DNA from: Calliopum simillimum | Taxonomy: Eukaryota; Arthropoda; Insecta; Diptera; Lauxaniidae | Assembly: GCA_951812925.1 (NCBI GenBank) | Contig: OX638370.1 | Span: 106,654,897-106,718,896, forward strand | Length of the DNA stretch: 64,000 nt | Direction: 5' to 3' | Shown: positions 34,661-45,800 of the stretch, piece by piece | Layout of the letters: every line of letters starts with the position of its first letter | How positions within the stretch are numbered: position 1 is the stretch's first letter | The notes under the pieces: model-generated | The model's database searches: none | What the model was told of the DNA's origin: nothing | Seen by the model: only the letters and a program-made list of their open reading frames with translations | Translations under genes and position numbers: made by a program

Positions 34661-36920
34661 AGTCTATATATACTTGTTGAAGATAGAGCTTTTCTAGTAG
34701 CATCAAGTACTTTCTGCAGCAGCTTTCAGAAGGTTGTTTGGATTTTTCGTGTTGCACTGTGTAATCCAAGTGTTTTTTACCGGAATTTATGCATGAAAAA
34801 TACTGTACAATAGATAATTGTATTCTCTATAAAACATATTCAATTTTCTTTAAAAACTATGAAGATTTCGAAAATACTGTTTTTGAAGGATATCTTCTAT
34901 ACGGTTAGTCATACAATAAAAAATAACAAGACCTCTTTTCTGTAGAAGTCAGCGTTAGCGAGATATTTACAAAAAGCTGATTTTTGCGACCTTTGGCATT
35001 GAATAACTTTTTATGAGAACGCGATTTCACAATGAACTTTTCACACTTCATTTTTCATACATAAAACAAATTATTCCGGTGAAAAAATTCACATGAAATT
35101 ATTTCGCACAACAGCTCTTTTTGTGTCTAATTACAGTAATTAGTCAAATTGATAACAATAACTTTTTTTAAAAATACATTATATATTCTTTATTAGGTAA
35201 CATCGGATATTTCAAAACACTACTCCATATATCCCCCCATCTTTGAACCTTTCTCTCAGTAAAATGATGACGCTGCTGACTACTTACGTAGTGTTTGACA
35301 GTTCGTCCATTGTAATGAAGAGCAAACAATATTGCATCGGTCTAATGACTTGCGCTGCGTGGAGACACCCGTGTTCAAAACCTTTTGAGATTCTGGATTG
35401 ACCGTAGTGAAATCTATTTGTAATGCATTAGGAGGCAATTAGCCTTTTTTCTGGCCTCAATGTAAAGCAGAGGGAGACAATTGGTGACGTCCAATGAAAA
35501 ACAATGTTAAGCAGTGGTCGCCAAATTTAAGAGAGAGAATTTAGCTTTGAAAGAAAAAGATAAAAGATAGACAAAGATAGATAAGTTTTTGAGTGCACAA
35601 TTGTGTTATGGAGTGCCGGTCACTGATGTAAAACGTAAATGTTTAATGTAATGTAATGGGACCAGAGTTTCGACTAGTCGGTCGCCTCCATAGAGCAGTT
35701 TACAAACTAGTTTCGAATAGTCCGTAGTCCTACAGAGTAGCTGTCATAAATGAAGTTGTACTGCATTAAAAGAGTTTTTTCACCACTCTCATTACCAAAC
35801 CCACCACTCTATGCAATATATCTGCAAGTTTGAATTTTCACAGTTTTTATCTGCTAAGACTACTGGATATTGAGTTTAAAACTATTATTTCTAATTTGCA
35901 AGTCACCTAGATAGCGTATAAAATTTGAGTTCGGAACATAAACAGAAATTTAGAGACGGCCTCCCATACATGAAATTTAGTGAAAACAATCGGAAAGAAT
36001 TGGCATTATGAGCCGAAGGCCAGTTTAAAATTTCAAGTTGCATGACACTTCATTCCCAAGGCACCATGTTAAATTTCATCCAATTCAAAAATTCACCACT
36101 CTATTTTTGTCACATTAGGTACTCAAGGGTCTGGCCAGACCCATACATGTTCATATGGGTTTCAATCAAAAACTGTGGAATATTATTATGATAAAAAAAT
36201 TAACAAATAGGGAAACCCCTAACTATGTTCACAAAAAAGGCATGGGTCTGGCGATTTTGAGTTGCGATTATGAGCATTATTTGAATTTTCAAAAAAACTG
36301 GACTCACCCTGTGTTTTTTGAAAATTGTTAGTTGAGGATTTCATGAAATTTGGTGTCGACGTATTTAAAAATTTAAAATAAAAGAAAAAAAGGAGAAGTG
36401 CTCCAAAATGTGGAAATATTTTTTTTTAATTTTTAACTTTTCGACCTCCTATATCGATTTTGAGCCGCTTAATTCGAATCCGCATTTTATTTCTCTTTGA
36501 GTTTGGTAGTTTTGAAGATATTGTCTTTTCAAGGATTCAAATAAAAATACGCAATAGAATGGCCAAAAATTACATTATTTATAGAGAGTTTCAAATCCAT
36601 TTTAAAAGTTGAACAGTTTAAGTTTTAAAATAAAAGTTTTTTTCATATTTAGAAGCATTTCTCAGTTTTTAAAATGGTTTCGTATCCATCACATGCTCTC
36701 TGAAATGAAACAAATCGACTCAGTCCCTGTTTTAATGCCAAAATTTCATCATATTCGCTTGATTTTTTAGTGGGAAGATTGTGAGGAGTGCATAGGATTT
36801 TCCTTTTTTATAAGTGGGCGGTGCCACGCCCCTACATCAAAAAACGCTGCCACAGCTAGACCACTTCATCGATTTTTATGAAATTTAGCATGTAGATAGG
36901 GTAAGCACTAAGGAACGATA
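34661..36920. other. Intergenic DNA, no gene seen
   Basis: A/T-rich sequence without frames of note. 36820-36920 holds a GTGCCACGCCCC word and the dispersed repeat that also flanks the MITE at 32841. Otherwise I see nothing to annotate. Confidence 0.5.
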
Positions 36921-36923
36921 ATA

Positions 36924-38155
36924 AAGAGTGAGATCGAAAAAATCTTAACATGTATAATATTCAATAATTTTTAAACGGTTGACCTTAGAGTTTTGATTTT
37001 TTTTATTTAATTGATAATATATTACAAACTACAGAAAAATATAATCTTTATAGTTCTAACCACTATTTATGAACTCGTGGACCTTTTTCGGTAAGCTTTC
37101 CATTAGAGATTTGATAGTTGTTTCAGACACCTTTTTGGAACAGTTTGCCTATCTCCTTTTAAAATCTTCGATATTTTGGGACACCGTTTTTGTGCTCTTT
37201 AAGTTTCTTTTCACAAGAGCCCAATACCTCTCCACTGGTCTTAGCTCCGAACAATTTGAAGGATTGGCTTCTCTTGGTACAAAAGCTATGTTATAACTTT
37301 GGAGCCTCTCCACAGCTTTCTTGCCTTAGTGACATGATGCCAAATCGAGCCAAAAATATGTGGATACATTGTGCTTTCTTACGGAAGGAGGAAGTCTTTT
37401 TTTCAAACATTCTTTGATGTATATTTCGGTACCAGGAACGTTTTAGGAAATTTTGTCTGCTTTTGGATTCAAAATTGTTCTTCGACATTTCCTCAAGCAT
37501 CAGCAACATAAAAATTTTGACCCGGAAGCTGCGTAAAATCTGCCAGTACATACGTTTCGTCGTCCATTATACGACATGAATATTTTTGTATAAAATTCGA
37601 TTATAATTTCCGAGCCATACTTTTGGCATCTAAATTTTTTTGCAGCATTCCCGTCGGGAACTTTTTGGACTTTGTATGTTTTCAAACGTGCATTGGCTTT
37701 AACTTCTTGCACCAAAAAGTCAGAGCACTGAGCTAACCGGGCAGCTTTTCTAGCAGGTGTGTTTGGAGATGTTTTCAATATGCTCTAAATTTTCATGGCT
37801 TTCCCAATATCATGTGGTCCTTGTTTTATTCCCGAACCAGGTTTCCTATCAATGGTCAAATTCTCTTGAAACTGTTTAATAACATTGGAAACAGTTTGAC
37901 GGCAAACCTTCAATTCTTTGGACAATTTTTGGTAGGACTAATTTGGATTTTTTTGAAAATTTTTAATAATTTTAAGACGTACTTCATTTTCTTCACTCAT
38001 TTTGATCAAACTCACAACAAATCAACATGTTTGTCATTAAAAATTATAACTGATATATTTTTCAAAGATAACTAGATCAAAGAAATTTTTAAATTTTACA
38101 CCCAAAAAAAATTATTAGGTAAAACGTGTGCTAAGATTTTTTCGATCTCACTCCT
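36924..38155 (-). mobile_element. Tc1/mariner-superfamily DNA transposon, 1.2 kb, nearly full length
   Basis: Ends AAGAGTGAGATCGAAAAAAT (36924) and the near complement ending 38155 (ATTTTTTCGATCTCACTCCT) are inverted repeats of about 24 bases, flanked by TA at 36922-36923 and 38156-38157. The length of 1,232 bp is normal for the superfamily. It carries a decayed transposase on the minus strand. It inserted into the dispersed repeat also present at 33750. Confidence 0.88.
37056..38000 (-). pseudogene. Decayed Tc1/mariner-superfamily transposase
   Basis: From ATG at 38000 the minus strand reads MSEENEVRLKIIKNF, a helix-turn-helix (KELKVCRQTVSNVIKQF), a second DNA-binding part (TPARKAARLAQCSD), the first catalytic D in MDDETYV, the second in a block of FWLDLASCH type, and the last acidic residue in ELRPVERYWAL. 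It closes with ETTIKSLMESLPKKV before the stop at 37056. At least three in-frame stops and several frameshifts break it. The layout and the C-terminal end match the remnant at 8279-9026, so both belong to one lineage. Catalytic positions are present, but the frame is not usable. Confidence 0.88.
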
Positions 38156-38157
38156 TA

Positions 38158-38870
38158 TGACCACTATGTTTTAAGTTGGGGAGTGCCACGCCCTAAATAG
38201 AATAATCACATACATGGTTACCGATGATAATTAATTTGGTGGTTTTTTTAAAGTCATATCGAAATGGTCAAATATCCGCCACAAGACAAACTCTGATACA
38301 AAAACGAAACTTTGGCTGAACTGAGAACGCGATTCCAAGCAATTTTAGTTTTTGTCATACAACTTTAAACCAGTCTAATAAAGCGTATAGAAATTTAAGT
38401 CATAACAAGTAAAGGAGTTTTACAAAAATTTAAATTACCCGTATATAATAAAAAAAATCAATAAACCGTAAAGTTATTGAATGAAATAAAAACTGGTATA
38501 TTTATTGGTGCTAAAGTGCAATTATTAAAAAAATAATTACTAATTTATTTAAAAACACTTTGAGAAAATATTTAGCAATTTGCAAGGGACTCTTTAAGTT
38601 ATCAAATATACACTTTACTCAAATAAAGGGGAGATTAAACATTTCTTAATAAACATCAAACAAAAAAAAAACACAGTAACTTTGCTTATCAGTTGAAGAA
38701 ATGAGGCCTGTTAAAACCACATGAATAATAAAGCAGTAAAATTGCTATGCGATAAATGTGATAAACACTCATGCGAGCAAAAACAATGAGTTGCCATAAG
38801 TGCGCACACACCACAGCGAGAACACGAGCAAAGCACAGAGCTAAACACACTGACTAAGTCAATTAGCCTG
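38158..38870. other. Intergenic DNA upstream of the zinc transporter gene
   Basis: No gene is seen. A GTGCCACGCCC word lies near 38186. From about 38740 the base composition becomes more balanced and non-repetitive, as expected on nearing a promoter. Confidence 0.5.
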
Positions 38871-38879
38871 TGCTAAGTA

Positions 38880-39010
38880 AACACGAGAGAGAGAGAGAGA
38901 AGAGGAGCAAGAGCAAAAGAGTTTCCAACCTGGGCGACTCTAAGTGCCAAGCACGTAGTATGATGAATTTTCAGTAGACTTCTAACAGCGATCGAGACGA
39001 TCCGTTTGTT
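38880..39010 (+). promoter_or_regulatory. Candidate promoter of the zinc transporter gene: GAGA tract and initiator
   Basis: A GA repeat (CGAGAGAGAGAGAGAGAAGA, about 38883-38902) of the kind bound by GAGA factor lies about 75 bases before a TCAGTAG initiator match with its A at 38973. No TATA box is at the right distance. A downstream AGACG (38995-38999) is a few bases short of the canonical DPE spacing. Position 500 bases ahead of the start codon supports a promoter. The exact start is inferred, not shown. Confidence 0.45.
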
Positions 39011-39470
39011 GTGCAATAACGCGGTGTGTGCAGGAAAATCGCCGTGAAAAATCACGCGAACTTAAGTGAAAAATTGATATCAATACACGGGTGCTAAATT
39101 GTAAAAAGAAAAAAAGATTATTCTCAAATTACATAAAAGTGTGTGTTCAAATAGAGAAAAAAAAAATACCTTGGAAAATTTATTCTAAAAATTTTCCCCA
39201 CTATAATTCCGATTATAGCGAGTCGGCGTTCTATTTTTATTATTGTTTTTGTTGCTTTTGTTGTGCGACAGCACGTAACAACACCACTAACCAACAAACC
39301 ACACCAAGTGTGTAAGCGAGTGTAAATAAATAAATTATTTTCGGAGAAAAATTTGTATTTTATTGAAATCTATTAAAAGTGATTAAATGTGATTATCTGT
39401 CAAGTAGCAAGGAAAAAGATTTAACAACAACAACAACAACAGCAACAACAACAAAACCAAAGCAATAAAA
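38973..39470 (+). other. Predicted 5' leader of the zinc transporter mRNA
   Basis: If transcription starts near 38973, the leader is about 500 nt and contains one ATG only, at 39387, followed at once by TGA (a start-stop element). The last 50 bases are a CAA-rich run ending AATAAAA before the start codon, a good fly initiation context with A at -3. There may be a leader intron that I did not detect. Confidence 0.5.
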
Positions 39471-39833
39471 ATGTCAAAATATGAGAGGCTTGATAACAAT
39501 TACACTAACAATAACAAAAATACAACAACAGCTGAAGAAACAACTGTGATGACAAGAGTAGCAGCATATCATGATCATGTTGACGATGATGATAATGCTG
39601 ACGACGACGATGTTGTTACTGGGAACTACACAATGTTTATCGAAAATAATCACAGCAAAAACAATGGCAATCACAATAGAATCACCGGCAACAACTATAG
39701 TAGCAACAACAACAGCCACCACAATAATAATCATCATAATATTAGTTTAGACCCTGATGAGAGTACCATGGAAGTGCCGTTATTAAATAACAACAATAAC
39801 AATAATGCAAGTAGTAACAATTTTAAATACACT
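39471..39833 (+). CDS. ZnT35C: Zinc transporter exon 1 (residues 1-121)
   Basis: Starts MSKYERLDNN and is low-complexity, rich in Asn, Asp, Thr and His, including an acidic DDDDNADDDD stretch near residue 35 and a run of seven Asn near the end. The exon is closed at ACT before GTGTAA, phase 0. That donor is weak, but it is the only one that joins exon 2 in frame. Reading through gives a stop two codons later. Confidence 0.8.
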
Positions 39834-42800
39834 GTGTAACAAGATTTTATGGTAAAGGGGATTTTTTGATTGGCTGTCATTTTGTTAGAAATTGAAAAAA
39901 TCGGTTAGCTTAAAGCCAACTAATTTTTCATCTGTCTACAATACACATGTCAAATCACTCGTAACATTTGTAGCACGTGAGCATTACTTTTGCTCCACCT
40001 TGCGTTGAGATTAACAATTCGCCGGTGCTTACGAAGACTATCACTTCTTTAAATGCGGACAAGAAAATCCTTTTTTTCAAACTGCGGCGAAAAATATCTT
40101 TTTCGTGCGAATGCGGACAAGAAAATCACTTTTTACAAAATGCGGAGAAGAAAATAACTTATTATAAAATGCGGCGAAGAAACTCACTTTTTACAAAATG
40201 CGGCGAAGAAAATCTCTTCTTTAAAAATGTTTATTTTCGTAACTCGTCGAAAAAGTACTCACTAAATAAAGAGATTTTCTTCGCCGCATTTTGTAAAAAG
40301 TGATTTGCTTCTCCGCATTTTGTAAAAAGTGATTTTCTTCGCCGCATTTTGTTAAAAGTGATTTTCTTCTCCGCATTTTGTAAAAAGTGATTTTCTTCGC
40401 CGCATTTTGTAAAAAGTGATTTTCTTGTCCGCATATTACAAAAAAGATTTTTTTCGCCGCAATTTAAAAAAAAAGATTTTCTTCGCCGCAACTTTCGGTT
40501 GGAAGATTTTCTTCCTAAGCACCGGCGAATTATACTCTCCGATTTTTTTTGAAATTTTTTGAAAGGAACTCTTATGTTTGTGGACTTTTGACAAAACAAC
40601 CTTACTTGAAATCCAGGAGTTAAGTCATAAATACAAAATTTAAATACCCTTCTTTTGGTGTTATCGTCATTTACCAATATTTTTTAGTTCCAGAAATATA
40701 GTGGTGTCCCATAATCCATGAGAGATTTGAATTTGCCTCTATTTGAGCCGTAAAGTGTTGCCAACAGAAAATAAGAAAACAGTTTGGACAGCTGATAGTT
40801 AAATGTGCAAGTTCAGACACATTGCTGTGAAGTAATTAAGCAGTTTTTTACTTCTTCTGAAGAGTCGCCAATTTTGGATTAAGTTGTTTGTTTAAATGCC
40901 ACATATATTTTTGACAAATTTAAAACTAGTTTGAGAATGGGCGAATAATGGGGATCTATTTTATTATTATTTTTCGCTTCTCATTATTTTTAAAAGAGGT
41001 TCGTATACAAAATATAAATTATTGAATATACTCTTGGAGAAGATTATAAAAATTCCTAGTGCCACTAAAGGCAAAAATTGTACCATATGGTGCATTTAAA
41101 AAAATTGATAAGCAGGACAAGGAAAGTGTCCTGGAATATGGATGTCCCATCAGTAGATGTGTATAAGATACCCAAATGTCAATAGTAACATAGTGATACG
41201 ATCTTTAGCAAGCTTCCTTTCAACTCATTCTCTAAGATTACCATTGTGGAATGACCGATAAATACTATACACGGTGTTCAACAAGATATATTAATGGGAC
41301 GACATAGGATCCGCTATTTTTAGCAGAAATTAATAGTCTTAAATCTCCTGAGTAAAATGATATGCTTTTAAATATCAAAACCTTGGCACTTCTTTTCTTT
41401 TGAGCAAAATGGGTTAGTTTTCATAGATCTTCAAAGGAAAGTAAAAAAATCAGTAAGTCAAACACAAACTACAATACACATTTTCGATGTATTTATCGAT
41501 GCTGATTCCGAATCTGGTCTCAAAATTGCTGTACCTTGTTTCGTTTTTGAGATGTTCTAACTAAAAACATGGTTTTTCGCTATTTTTGAATCGACATAAC
41601 AAGACAAAATTATTTTTAGCTACTAAACGGGATATTTTGGTTAAATGTTTCAGTGTTTTTCTTCAAAACTAAATTTTTTTTTTATTTTTCATTTTTACTC
41701 TGAAATATCGTAAGCTGAAATATTGAAAAAATGTGTTTTTTTAACTTTTTAGGATACATCTCAAAGAAAAAAAAAAAAGATATCGGTATAATTTATATTA
41801 CGTTTTGAAGAGAAAATCTGAAGCTTTTAACCACCATACGACATTTCATAGCTGAAAATAACCTATTCGTATTATATTGCTTCAAAAATCGTGGAAAACC
41901 ATGTTTTTAGCACTTTTAAGCTAGGATATCTTGAAGACAAAACTAGATACAGCAATTTTGAGACCGGATTTAGAATTAGCATGGGCAACTAAATCAAAAA
42001 TGGCTAAGTTTTAGTTGTAGCTAGCGTAGCATGTCTCAAAAACAGAGTGTGTTACCAACCAAAAACAATTTTGAAATTTTTCAGAACAAATGGCGGATCC
42101 AAAATGGCGACCTCTTGTCTCGAATTTTTTGAATTTTTTAATTCTGACATCAGAATCGTAATCAGCGACCCCAAAAACTTTGACAACCGTAGGAATGTCC
42201 AACAGATCATGAAAACTGTTCCAGGCGATGAATTTACCCTCAAAAAGCGATTAAATGACTCAAAATCACGTTAATTATCTCCTTCATCGTAAACGCAGGA
42301 TAAGATAGAGGTCGAACATAATTTTTTCTTGAAACAACATATCGAGCCCTAACCGCAACAGTACCTAGCGTATGCGACATTTTTGCGAAATTTTTTTTTT
42401 GATGCAAATATGTTCTAAAATGTCATTCACATCTACATGCCAAATATTAAAACTGAATTTTTTGTATTAACAAAGATATTGCACTTTCAATTATGTCGTA
42501 AGAGCCACATATGTTTTTTTGTTGACCGCAAAAAGAACGTAAGCACCTCAAAAACCAGAGAAGTAGCCGTAGCAGGTATGGAAGAGTGTATATATTCCTC
42601 GTCAGAATCAGCTTTTAAGTCGCTTTAGCCATGTCCGTCTGTTTGGATGGATGTTTGTGTGTCCGTGGACATATTATTCACGTGAAAACTTGGATAATTC
42701 GACGAAATTTTGTAAAGAGGGTTCGTTGTAAAAGTTAGCTTGAAGGATTGAAAATGAAGCTTGAAGGCCCAGTCTTATAATTTGAAAATCAGTTTGAATT

Positions 42801-45800
42801 ATATCGATATCTTTATTTTGCCTTCGAAATATCATAAGCTGAAATATCAAAAAAACCGTGAATTTTTCCTTTTTTCACCTTTTCAGGTTGGAATAAATCG
42901 AAGAAGAAAAAATATATCGATATAATTTAAGCTGGGTTTTGAAGTAAAATAATATGGCTTCAAGGTGTTTTTTAATGTTTTATGGCTAAGGATTTCTTTG
43001 TTCTATTATATAACCTCAAAAAAATAAAAAAAAATGTTATTTTAACTTTTCACAAAACGGATGGAAAATTAGTCTTTAGGCTAAGATTTCTCTCAAACCA
43101 TTTTAGATATATCAATTCTAAAATCAGATTCAGATCAAAATTTTCTAAAAAAAACGCGAATGTTAATTTTTTTTTTTAACAAAAAAATTTCAAAAGGAGT
43201 TGTTAAAAATACAATATCTCGTTAACGCAATCAGTTAAAACTTTCAAAAACATAATTTTAGAATCTACAAATAAACAAAAAACTAACTGCACACCCAGTT
43301 TTTAGTTAGTTTTTGCCAAACTGTTTTGTTTAATGCAGAAACAATGTGAAGATCATTTGGTAACCTGAATTCGACTCGGAAAATCGATTAGCTCGTTGAC
43401 CGATTTAAAAAAAAAAAACTTTTTTGTGTATTTGGACCTCTATGAATAGCTTTGCAAAAAAAAAGACCTGGAGTGGGACTACATCGGAGTAAAACCAAGT
43501 TCAAACGATGTGTGTGTGTGATATTTTGTAAGTTTTTAATACTAAAAAGTACTGTAAATTGACAATATTACAGTCAATCTGACCGTTTTTGTGGGATGGT
43601 ACAATTTCAACCGTTCAAATTGTTACAAATTTCTTTCTGTGCATTAAATAAATGTAATAAATGTATTCATCAAAGGCAAAACCATGTAATTTCATAAAAC
43701 GTATGCGCCACATTTTAATTTCAATCTTCGCTAATAGTGACTGCGATAATGTCGTATGCGCCATAAATGAGTGAAATATGCACAAAATCAATTTAAAAAC
43801 GCATCTATTATATATATGAGGTCTAATATAGACTACATTTAACGTTTTAAAAATATCCGCCATGCATGTTCGAAAAAAAATGAAAAAACTCTCTCCTGTA
43901 AAATTTGCTTTTTGTCGCATACGCTACTATTGCGGTTAGGGCTCGATATATCGACCTATAAATTTATCGAGGTTTTATAGTTTTCATTGATGAATTATTC
44001 CAGTAGGAAAAAAAAGACTGTTATTTTCCCCATTTTATTGAAATGGGAAAAAAGAGAGGCTGTGAGGCACGCCTTAAAATGATTTTTTCGAGCTATCAGT
44101 ATTTTTCTGATTTTTTTTTAACTATTCTCAGTCATTTACAAGGGTGGCCCGGTTAAAATTTTTTTTGACCCTTATTAAGCGTCACCCTAATGTTTATATA
44201 TAAAAATATATAAATATGTATGTGGAAATAGGCTAAACATATGTAATCAATTTCCATGTTAACACTTGCTTGCGTCTGTTGTAGAAAAATTGCAAAAATG
44301 ACTGTTTAATTAGTTCAATATACAATAAATTTATCATACTTTAATTTTTGTTTGATTACTTATAATTTAACTTTCAAGAATGCTGTCACCAAAAAAGCCA
44401 CTACCAATTTCAGAATTGATGATTTCTAGTAATCTTCGAATTTTTTATAAGCTCTTAACCTCAAATCTTTTTTTAACAAAAAACATACACCGTTTTAAGA
44501 ATAAATTTCTTACCCATTAATACTTTACTATTGGGACAAGTCAAAAACTCAATTTTGCAGTAAATACGTTTAAATTTTTCAAGTGAAAAAGTTATTTGGT
44601 TCTCAAACGATTGATATAACGAATAATACTGCATCATTAACTCAATAAGAGTTTTTTGCTTTGATACATCAGGGGGTTCTCATACAGAATTTAGATAAAT
44701 AATGAATTTTAATGTGATTTTTCAATACAAAAATATTCTTCATTTGTTATTTGGTGTTGAAAAGCAAATACTAGAAGAAAATCTGTTAACAATTTTTTAT
44801 GGTTAAAATTCTATCGTGACTACTATGTGGGTACTACTTGCATATATACCAACAAGAAACATTCATAGGAAAAAATTGTATTAATTACAAAATTATTTTT
44901 CATATCTATTGTTTGAAAATTCGTCTGTCAGTCTGTATATCTATGTAATGTTGAATTTACATAGCTAAAGAAGAGCTCATTGAACTTTTCCATGGCAGTT
45001 ACATTATAATTAGTAATTAATTTATTTTTCCAAAAAAAAAAAAAAATTTAAATGAACAGAGACAATGAAAGAATCACTAAGGTTATGCACCCAATTTATT
45101 TATTAAAACTTCATTTAGATAACTTTTATACTCACCTATTTGGTTATAATTAGGGTACGAAAAGATTCTTCTATCACAATTTGATTGTACTATAAAAATT
45201 TGTATAACAATTAGTTACCACCTATACTTTAATGCTTTTGAATGAATATTTTTATAAAAAGCATATATGCATTATTTATTTGTACTTTTGACTTTTAGCA
45301 TAATATACATACTGTTTTGAATATTATTAAATTTAACAACTGATTTTTGTTAAGCTTAAATCAAGTTACGTACTCTATTCCAATTATAAGGCATTAAATT
45401 GATTTTAGTCACAAACTATAAATTATATCTCTTTTGAATTATTCCGCTCTTAAAACTAATTAAAAAACTAATGTAAGAAAATTAATTGTAGAACTGCTAA
45501 AGAGCAAAGTGTGCGTAACGAAATATTATTGTAGGCTATGAAAATTAAAATCGAATTGAATTTGCATGCCTTAAAGTCCCTCGAGTAATGTCAGTTACCT
45601 CAAAAGTATGAAGTACTTACGTAAATTTTTTATCGAGTTTTTAGTTAAAGAAAATAATGTTCCAGAGGTTTTCCAAGGTTTGTTGATTTAATCGGAAAAT
45701 AAATAACTGATAGAGAAGACATAAAAACTTTAAATAAAACTAGTAAGGGTGTAGCCTTTGGCCTGGCCAAACACTTAATACCCTACACCGCAGTATTTAT

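Noticed and set aside
39474..39737. Minus-strand frame rich in Val and Ile opposite exon 1
   Set aside because: Shadow of the Asn/Thr-rich coding exon in an antisense frame.
39834..39840. Alternative exon 1 donor two bases downstream (GTAACA)
   Set aside because: It would shift the frame into exon 2. Only the GTGTAA donor keeps phase 0.
40231..40677. 148-codon minus-strand frame
   Set aside because: Most of it is translated foldback minisatellite units (KMRRRKSLFTK-type repeats).
43615..43920. 101-codon minus-strand frame at the end of the 1.6-kb element
   Set aside because: No similarity to a transposase or any domain I recognise, and its start lies in the terminal repeat.
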